NCBI GenBank assembly: GCA_013407085.1
Contig: JACCGJ010023559.1
Span: 1-64,000, forward strand
Source of the DNA: Atriophallophorus winterbourni
Taxonomy: Eukaryota > Platyhelminthes > Trematoda > Plagiorchiida > Microphallidae
DNA length: 64,000 nt
Direction of reading: 5' to 3'
A model generated the notes under the pieces. It had not been told where the DNA came from, made no database searches, and worked only from the letters and a program-made list of their open reading frames with translations. Every line of letters starts with the position of its first letter. Within the stretch, counting starts at the first letter, position 1. A program made the position numbers and the translations under genes. Below are positions 53,101-62,100 of the stretch, piece by piece.

Positions 53101-56100
53101 CTTGTCCAACAAGGACATCAATTCAACTGAAATGGAACCAAAGCCATTGCAATGGGACGCACGCGCCACACACGGAAATTCATAGAGGCGTGTCACTCCA
53201 CAACGCGGTCATTAAAACAACGCGTTCAATTGGACGACATGTATGTGCAAGTGACGAACCGAACATTAAGCAATTTGGCCTTGAGAACAACCAATGACGA
53301 CGAAAGAAACAGAACGCTCAGCTTATAAAAATCAGAAAGCACGACGATTGCGAACATTTCGCAAGAATCTCACCTGACGATGTCATCTAGCGTGATAACA
53401 AAACGTCCTACTGCTTCAATACCAGCTCAGTGAACACAGAACACACAACATCAAATCCCTGAGGTACACGTTTTCGCTTCACTATCAAATATGAGTCAAT
53501 GTTACACGTTCCATCAAATTTTGGCACGCTACGGTTGCAAATTTTTTGTAAAGACTTAAATTCGTGATAATAATCAGTTCAACAGTATGTTTCAGGACGT
53601 TTTCCCTTTTATCCATCCCATCCAAAAATCGTGACCAGTTAGGCAATTCAATTAAAATTACGAATAATGCACTGAATGTATACGAAATTCGTTATAGAAT
53701 AAGAGTTATAGGCAGAAAATGTTGTCGCGTGTCACACTTCAAATATATTTAGTTTGCTTTTCAAAATCAACCGGTTTCATAAACCTGATAAACAATTAAC
53801 TTGAAACGACCTTGTCTACGTTTTGCATATTTGCTTTTTTATTGTCGCGAATCGAGCTGACAGAAATCGTGGAAATTTATTTCAAATTTTCAAGACGGTT
53901 ATAAAGTCAGTTTGAAGTTGAAACGGTCATTTTGATTTATTCTCAAATCGCGTTCGGAAACAGTCAAACTTACACCATCATATTTTCCCGTGTTTGTATG
54001 CCAAGATTGCCATTCTGACTGATCGGTGTCATGAAGCACATCTGAGAAGGTGTGGAAAGGCAAATTTTTCACGAAAATAATTTCAACGAAGACATTTGAT
54101 ATTCAAAAAATGAATCTTAAGCAAAATTTGTTTATATCTGCATGATTTCAGTATGATGTTACAAGAATTGGTTACAAGTTGGAACATTAGCAATCCAGTA
54201 CATAAGCTACTGTACCTGTAGTATATAAGACTTTTCAGGAAGCAAATATTTGCATAAACCTCTGTGTTATATTACTATAATGAAACTGTAGATTACACCA
54301 AGGGAATTGACTAAACGAACCATAGTCAAATTAAAAGCGGTCGTTTAAAATTTATCACCGCTTTTTGCTGTCTCGAATTTGGGTGGGTACAGGGAATGTC
54401 ACATAGTTGGCAAGCAATAAAGTCAATTTTGTCCGCTTGTAAGAAAACTTGGTCATCTGGATACAACTGAGTAGAGCTAGCGTTCGTAACCCACGTTTGT
54501 TTTAGCTTTTGATCTACAACTCCTGGACATGAGAATTGAATCGAACGTGCTCGTGCGTTCGCCCACTTCACACAGATGATGAAATAACGACCGCCGATAT
54601 AAGAATTCAATTAAGTTCTCAAAAGCTGCTGGTCAAAATAAATTGAATTTAGTTTGACACGAAACATATTGTTTCTAAATTTGCTTTCGAGTTGAGTGAT
54701 TCGACTGAACTCGAGAATTTCATATAAACGAGTAATTCGCGTTTGCTACTTGGACATATCGAAATATTTTTAATCAAGTCAAGCTATTAAAATTAGTGCA
54801 ATTGAGGACCTGCGATCCATTTCTCACGTGTCTACGCGACTACATATTAGATGGGCAAAACAAGAATTAGTGTAGAACGTAGGTTTCAAATAATTTTAAA
54901 AGCTCACGCGAAATGTCAAAAGGAACCTTGCTCGGGTGGCTTTTGCTTTCCCTTTTATATAAAAGTTTTCTAACACTTATAATAACTAATATGGTTTTTT
55001 TCGATGATGATATTATTATTTGAAGACGAATTACTTCTTTTGCAGAACGTGGGGAAATACAATGCGCTTCGGACACCATTTCAGATTGTTGCACTGCCGT
55101 TTATCACACAAAAAGCAATTGCTCCGCTTGGCAAGAATTCTCATTGCAAATAATATTTGACATGAAGCTCCTTGGTCAAACAGCCGAGACAATGAATTAG
55201 TGGAAATCTGATGAGCACAGTTCACTGCCAGAACATATACACACAGGCCAGCAGATTGTTAGATATCGTTTGAATATTAATTGGAAGATTCTCATCACCA
55301 ATGTCACCGAGGATAATTAACGTCTGCCTTTCTCCAACAATGGAATGTAGACTGTCTGCTGATGGGTCAGAAAACGTAGCCTTGTTCAAATGTCACAAAT
55401 GCTGGATTCAAGTAGCAAAATACAAAATAGACCTGTTAATCATGTTTATTATCGTTCTGCTAAATTCAACTGGAGCTAAGTTTAAATATTTCCAAAGGGA
55501 GACCGTTCCACATTTATGGAATTACTGAAATTGCAGTGCTAATGCTCTATGTAATACTGTTTACCTCATCTTTTCAAGTTATTCAAGTTTGGAGTTAATC
55601 GATTTTAGTGAGAACGAAACAAACCAGAATCTGAATAATTGCGACCACAATCAATTCTTTGATACACGACTGTATGGTTGTTGATCAAATGGATTGACAT
55701 TGTTTGAAGATTTTAAACTCAAACGCGATGCAGTGTCATTACTGGCGCAACGAGAATCCGAAAGATATTGAAGTGAAGGCTAAGAAGTGATGCGATAATC
55801 CTTCAGAACTGAAAATCGAGCCTAGGAAATCTGTTATTATGTTTAATGTGTAGCAATTAGGTTCGCCAAACTAAATAGCAGTATTCTTATCCAATGGAAG
55901 AACAATGTGCGTTGAGAAGCGATTGTACAATTTCAATAAAATATTCCACCATTTCCAAAACAGAATATTTAATTTTTAAATAATTTCCATGATTGAACCT
56001 ATAAGCTACTGTCAGATAATACTGGTTCGATCAAATATCACTACCTGATGAATGCAAATAGCATGAAATCGTTTTTCGGTTGAATGTAGCACAAACGCAT

Positions 56101-59100
56101 TCATCCGGGTTTTTTGTTCAAACCGATGGGTTTTACTCTTCCACAAGTTCGAGCACATATGCTTTTAATCGTGTTGGTCATACTAGCCTTAACCTACGAT
56201 GCTTTCCAATGTCAAACCCGGTTTACAACATGTACACTGTTGTGGAAATTAGTCCATACCTTTTTAGTGAAAATAGCGCGAAATCTAACTTGAGGAGTTT
56301 GTGAGAAAGTACAAGCAGATACGGCATTTTAAGATATTATCTTATTTGCAAGCTTCAGTGGTTTTGGGCAGTAGTTTTATTCAAATTCGGTTTCAATCCA
56401 CACTGCAGCAACTTGAGAGTCTCTACTTCGAATATGTATGTTCATGTAAGGCATGAAGTTACTACGAGCTTGAAAATCCATTCCAAACCGGTTGCATGAA
56501 AACACAACAGTGTACAACGCCACTCTCAAACCTCAAATTTTCATTTATTAGCTCCTTCAAAAATAGTGAAAACCGGGATCTTTACAGATTCTCACCATAA
56601 CTTATTTTTAGTGGATACGCCATATCATACATTACCGGTGTTAGAAAAATATCCCATAAATTTGTCTCAATACATACTCTCTAGCATACAGATTAAATCG
56701 AATATGCGACATTTGTGCAAAACTCTCATTAAAAATTATATGTTTTGTGAAACTTAGTCACGAACGCTAAATACGATATAGATGTGATGATATATCTGCG
56801 CCACGAACGCGACACAGGAGAGGGAACAGAGAAACTTTGCTTCAGAGCAAATATGTTTGGCAGAAACGCGAGCCAAATTTGCTTTATTCATTGTAAAGTA
56901 TAAGTATAGGAAATGTATATATCTGAAAAAACATATCACAGTACCATCAATTCAATCAATCATGACTTAGTTACTTAGAGTGAATTTCGCTGTGTTTAGA
57001 AATGAATCTAACATGTTGATCACAAAAGATTAACATTTCACGAAAGATAATAAATATTCATCAACATAACATCATTGGAAATTTCAATGTGATTAACCGT
57101 TGCTCAACTGTTCCAAATGAACCGGATCATTATATTTATCTGCCGAAAATAAGCTATTCAAAATCAAACATAAGGCTTTTAGACGAAAAAGCGAAATTTT
57201 ATTTCATTTAGCCGCTACCAATTACTCTATTGCCGTTATATCACATACACAGTCACCTGAATCCACTTTAGAGTTCGAACAAGGAAACAGAAATATGCGT
57301 GACAAATGAGGTGAGTGATTGTCTATGCAACTATGCTAACAGGTATTTTCTGAACACCGGATACAAAAGTAAAAGGGATAGAAAAATAACCGAAATTCCC
57401 GCCAAATATAAATTAGATTAACTGCCCTGCATTTATGAACTCAATTACTCGATAATACTAACAATGATTCAAACAAATTCAAAGCTTTAAAAATGGAGAA
57501 GACTAAATACAAATCAGTTTATATTCTACATTTATTGAAAACTAACTTTAAAAAAATCGGTACAAGCAACAAATATTATGTTTTTGCACATATATCCATC
57601 ACAAACAAAAATCTCACTGCTGGTTTCGAGCTGTTGGTACTCCTCATGTATAATCATCATCGCAGGCATCGAATTTCGTTCTGAATTCCGTCTACTTGGT
57701 ATTTTTTAGAAAAAATACATTTCAATAGTTAACGGATTCAACAGAGGCACCGATTTGTCGGAACTGACGATTCACATATTACATTTCGTAGATAGAGTCA
57801 GATGAACGCCTGTTAATGTTGTTCAGTTATATCACCATAATGTTGAACAGTACCAATTTGAAAATATGCAGTGAAATTTATCGGAATATAAAATCAAACC
57901 GATAAAAAATTTGTGTTATTTTGGTTCAGTGTATTAAGTTACTGTTAACGGAATCAATGTTCTGTTACTCTGTTGTTATCAAAATGTTCTGATTTATTGC
58001 ATCATTATTCGAGAATTTTAAAACAGAACTAATTTATACTATGAGACATTTATGTGGGTATACATGCGATTTAGCCAATCGGAAAATTTGGACATTAATT
58101 AAACAACATTCGATATTTTACCAATATGTGGCGCCTCTATACCAAGAACATCGAAAGTAGCAATTAAATTCCATGTCCATAATTTGATTAACACATGGGC
58201 GGATATTCTAGATAGCATAATAATATATACTGATGTTGCCCTTGGAAACTGAGAACCAGGCACCTGTTCGATTGACCAGCGACAAAATGACTACTTCACA
58301 GACAAATGTAAGATAAGTATATCGCTGCACGTAGTTTAAAATTATTTTTAAAACCACAAATTCCATCCGTAACTGATTAATTTTAATTATATTTCAAATA
58401 GATATTAAATCGATTCAATATTTAGTTTTAGTCGCCCATTCGTCGAACTGATGTTTCCGTTCATGCAATTTAATGTGTCGTTACACATAAAAGCGCTTTG
58501 TGCGACGTATTTACGAATCAGTTCTACTTCCTTAAACCGTCTCGTCACGCGAAACTTTGAAGCAATGTTCATTGTGGGAAGTCTATGGTTCTTCCAATTG
58601 TGAATGTGAAAAATATTTCTCTAAATTTTAGTTTATACAATTTCATTCAAATCATCAAATTAAGCATTTTCTGAATTAGAATAAGAATAAGCGTTGCTTC
58701 CCTGTAAAACTTTGAATTTATATTTCGAGGTCTGGATGATGAACATGCCATTAATATTAGCTTCCGGTATTTCTACCAAATTTTAATTTTCGTAAAATTG
58801 TCCAGTTCTGATTTCACTGTAAACGAATGTCATTGAAAATCCGCTAGGCATAAAAAATATCGTTTTACGATGGCATATTTTTCGGCTGTTTCAAAATTTG
58901 TGGTATGCTTCAAAAAGCTAATTCATTCAGTCTCATAATTATGACTTTTAAGTAAACATACGGTATTTTACGGTGTTTAGACTAAATTACACTTATTTCT
59001 AACGATCGTCAAATCAATAATAACTCATATTGTGGAGGTGCAAAATGCATTAGCGATGAGTGCTAATTACGAACTTTCAAACGATACGTAGAACTCCACA

Positions 59101-62100
59101 AGAGGATAAAGTGCCAAAAAGACCAACGTCGATAATTACGAACGCGTAAATATGCGGTTTGCGGAAGGATCGCATTAGGTCGATTCAAGCGATAACATCT
59201 TGTGTAACATGAGAAGACGGACAATGTCAGCCGTCATCGAACGATATGCAATTCGTCTATATCGGTCAAACGAGCCATGCTTGGCAAGGGCTTGAATTGT
59301 AGAGAAATAGATATGTGATAATGCATGACCAGTTGTAGGCGACAATACAGACATCATTGATCACTCCCAAGAGCATATTCAGATGCCAATTGACTGCATA
59401 TTATCGGGATGTAAACAATTCGGACTGACAATCTGCACGATTGATAACAAAGTTATTTCTTACGGAACTGCTGAAAACCGCCATCATGGACCACCAACTC
59501 ATTTCATATGATGAATACTGCTCCCTAGACACCGAGTTCGTTAAGTGAATTTACAGAGAAAATGTAATCTTACCCGGTTTGAACTCACGTAACTGAAGCA
59601 ATCGCAAGTTGACTGCGGAGAGTAAAACAATTTTATACTCTATAACGATTGAACCCGAATCATCCACAAACGGAAACTAAATGCTTTTTTAATAACTAAT
59701 GATTAATTGCATTTTGAACTTATCGTGGATGGAAAAATAACAAATGCCGATTCCTAAAATTACTGGCTTACACAGTAAAAAGCTTGTGCTTGTATGCCAT
59801 TGTTGGGTAAGGCCTGTACGATCAACCTGTTCAATCACATAAGCCCACATTCATGTGGACTGGGTTTGAACCCATGACCATGAACAAACAAGCTAGTTTG
59901 CATGCATTTCCGTCACACGCACACACCCCACGACCGTTTTTGTGCTGTTTTCACTAATCGGGTAGGGACAGTATGATCAGGATCCGCACGCGATCAAAGC
60001 AGTAAATTAATGGTAAACAAGTTGCGCTTGTATGTCACTGTTGGGTAAGGTTGTTACAACCAACCTGTTCAATCACATGAGCCCACACTCATGTAGACTG
60101 GTTTGAACCCATGACCACGAACAAAAAAGCTTATTTGCTTGCATTTCGGTCACACACACATACACCACGACCGGTTTTGTGCTGTTTGCATTCCTCAGCT
60201 AGGAACAGTAGGATCGGGATGCATGTAAATGAGCTTTATTGTTCATGCGCATGGGTTTGAACCCAGTCTACATTAGTGCGGGCGCATGTAGTTGAACAGG
60301 TTGGTCGTTCCATCCTTACCCAACAGTAACATACAAGCGCAACATGTGAGCCATTCTTTCACTGTTTCAAGCGCAAGCGGATCCTAATCCTACTGTTGGG
60401 ACCTGATGAGTGTGAGCAGGGCAAAACCGGTCGTAGGGTGTGTGTGATGGAAATGCATGCAATTGAGCTCTTTACTCATGGACATGCGTTTAAACACAGT
60501 CTACATGATTGTGGGCTCATGTAGTTAAACAGGTTGGTCGTTCAACCCTTACCCAACAGTAACATACAAGCGCAACTTGTGTACCATTATTTCACTGTTT
60601 CAATGCGGATCTGATCCTACTGTCCCTACCTGATGAGTGCAATAAGCACCAATCCTGTCGTAGCGTGTGTGCTTGATTCAAATACACGCAAAAAAACTTT
60701 TTTGTTCATGCATACAGAGTATTTTCATACTATTTAGACAGAACCACCAAGCTGTCTGGGTCATAATTATAGAATGAAAATCCGTTATTTTCCAAAAGAT
60801 CTACAAAAAATTATAATCTATACTTCAGCCTTTAAGCCGACCGCGCGTTTGTAAATAAAGTATGAAAAGTACGAATTGCATGGAAATTGCTCTTGACTGG
60901 AAAATTTAAAACGTCTTCACTTTCTGATCTACATTTTTACATAGTATTTCATATTTACAATTAAGCAACTGTACAGAACATGGCTTACTATCACAGTTTA
61001 GATTAACAGAAATATCAAATTTCATCCTAGTTTCACATTCGCCCACTATCTATTACTATCTATGCTCAATGGACTCGAAAAGCATCAATAAATAGTGTAA
61101 GCCATTGCAAAATACGTAAAAATAAGTAATATGCTACATAAAAGAATAAGATCATTATTGCCATTCTTATTAATTATTATGCAAACATTGCGTAGGAGTT
61201 AGTTTACAATATGCACCCTATCGTGATATGGAATAAAAAGGATTGAAAATATTTCACTTATCCAATCATCCTAAAATTTAATAAAATCCTGGTTGAATTC
61301 ATTTTGATAATCATTCGCCCTTTTCAGAGTTATGGAACTATTTCATCGTAACACTCATACAAATCAGTATGTCGAATTTTGTTTTAGTGAATTGTATGCC
61401 TAATAATTCACAACACATTTCTTCACATAGAATTTCGTTCTGTAGAATAAATATTAGCGTTTCTAACTTTTTAGACAGGTAATTTTCTTTTTTTTCTTTT
61501 TCCAAATAGTGTCACGTCACCTAGCTGAAGAGACATTTTCGTTATAATTCATCCATAATTCATGCCACGGGAAGAAGCTGTCAGATATGCATCCCCACTA
61601 AAAGTCGTGTAAATTAATTTCACAGAATTTAATAATCTAACTTTCAATTTGACGAAAATAAATTTATGAAGGATATTAAAGACGTGTGATTAATCTAATC
61701 ATTACAATGAAAAGTGCGAATTATTCGATACAAATATGAACATTTTTGCAATATTGTTCTTGTCGTAAACTTTTATTGGAATACGTTAAGCACGATTTTA
61801 TAAAACAATTACAATTAAAAATTGAATTTTGTTACATTTGCCATTTTCAAACTTCATAATGTATCTAAAAGCTCATTTGCATGCATCTCCATCATACACA
61901 CCCCACGACCGGTTTCGTGCTGTTTGCACCCATCATGTATGGACGGTAGGGTCAGGATCCGCATGCGCTTGAAACAGTGGAAGAATGGTACAGAAGTTGC
62001 GCTTGTATGTTCGGAATGAATCGTTCGTGCCATTGTTGGTTTTGTAAATTAATTGTTGAAATCATTTTGAAATCTAGATTTTAACGGAGAAAATTTTGAT

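Larger units (their letters stand above)
47153..54358. other. Eph intron (about 7 kb)
   Basis: Carries an RTE-like 3' end (48.5-49.1 kb), a hammerhead repeat (50.4-50.7 kb) and a PLE (51.8-53.5 kb). The 47.2-47.9 kb part has several short open frames on the minus strand without recognisable products. 49.15-50.43 and 50.7-51.78 kb are otherwise blank. Confidence 0.4.
59785..60715. repeat. Four-unit inverted array of ~235-bp hammerhead repeats (family B)
   Basis: Two units in one orientation (starts of TGTATG at 59,791 and 60,029, period 238) are followed by two in the opposite orientation (CATACA at 60,330 and 60,563, period 233); the switch lies near 60,220. Common blocks are GTTGGGTAAGGTTG, CACATGAGCCCACACTCATG, GGGTTTGAACCCA, CATGAACAAA and the ribozyme. 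The two halves could fold into a long hairpin. Confidence 0.88.

Noticed and set aside
53761..59000. Search for rRNA, tRNA, CRISPR-like arrays
   Set aside because: Nothing with the required structure was seen here or elsewhere in the window.
59040..59560. GC-richer patch with an open frame at 59,175-59,357
   Set aside because: Probably an old mobile element; no domain or terminal repeat could be identified.
59840..60300. GGGTTTGAACCC blocks resembling a tRNA T-arm or pol III B box, suggesting a tRNA-derived SINE
   Set aside because: The block is palindromic and no A box or cloverleaf can be drawn around it; the hammerhead explains the unit better.
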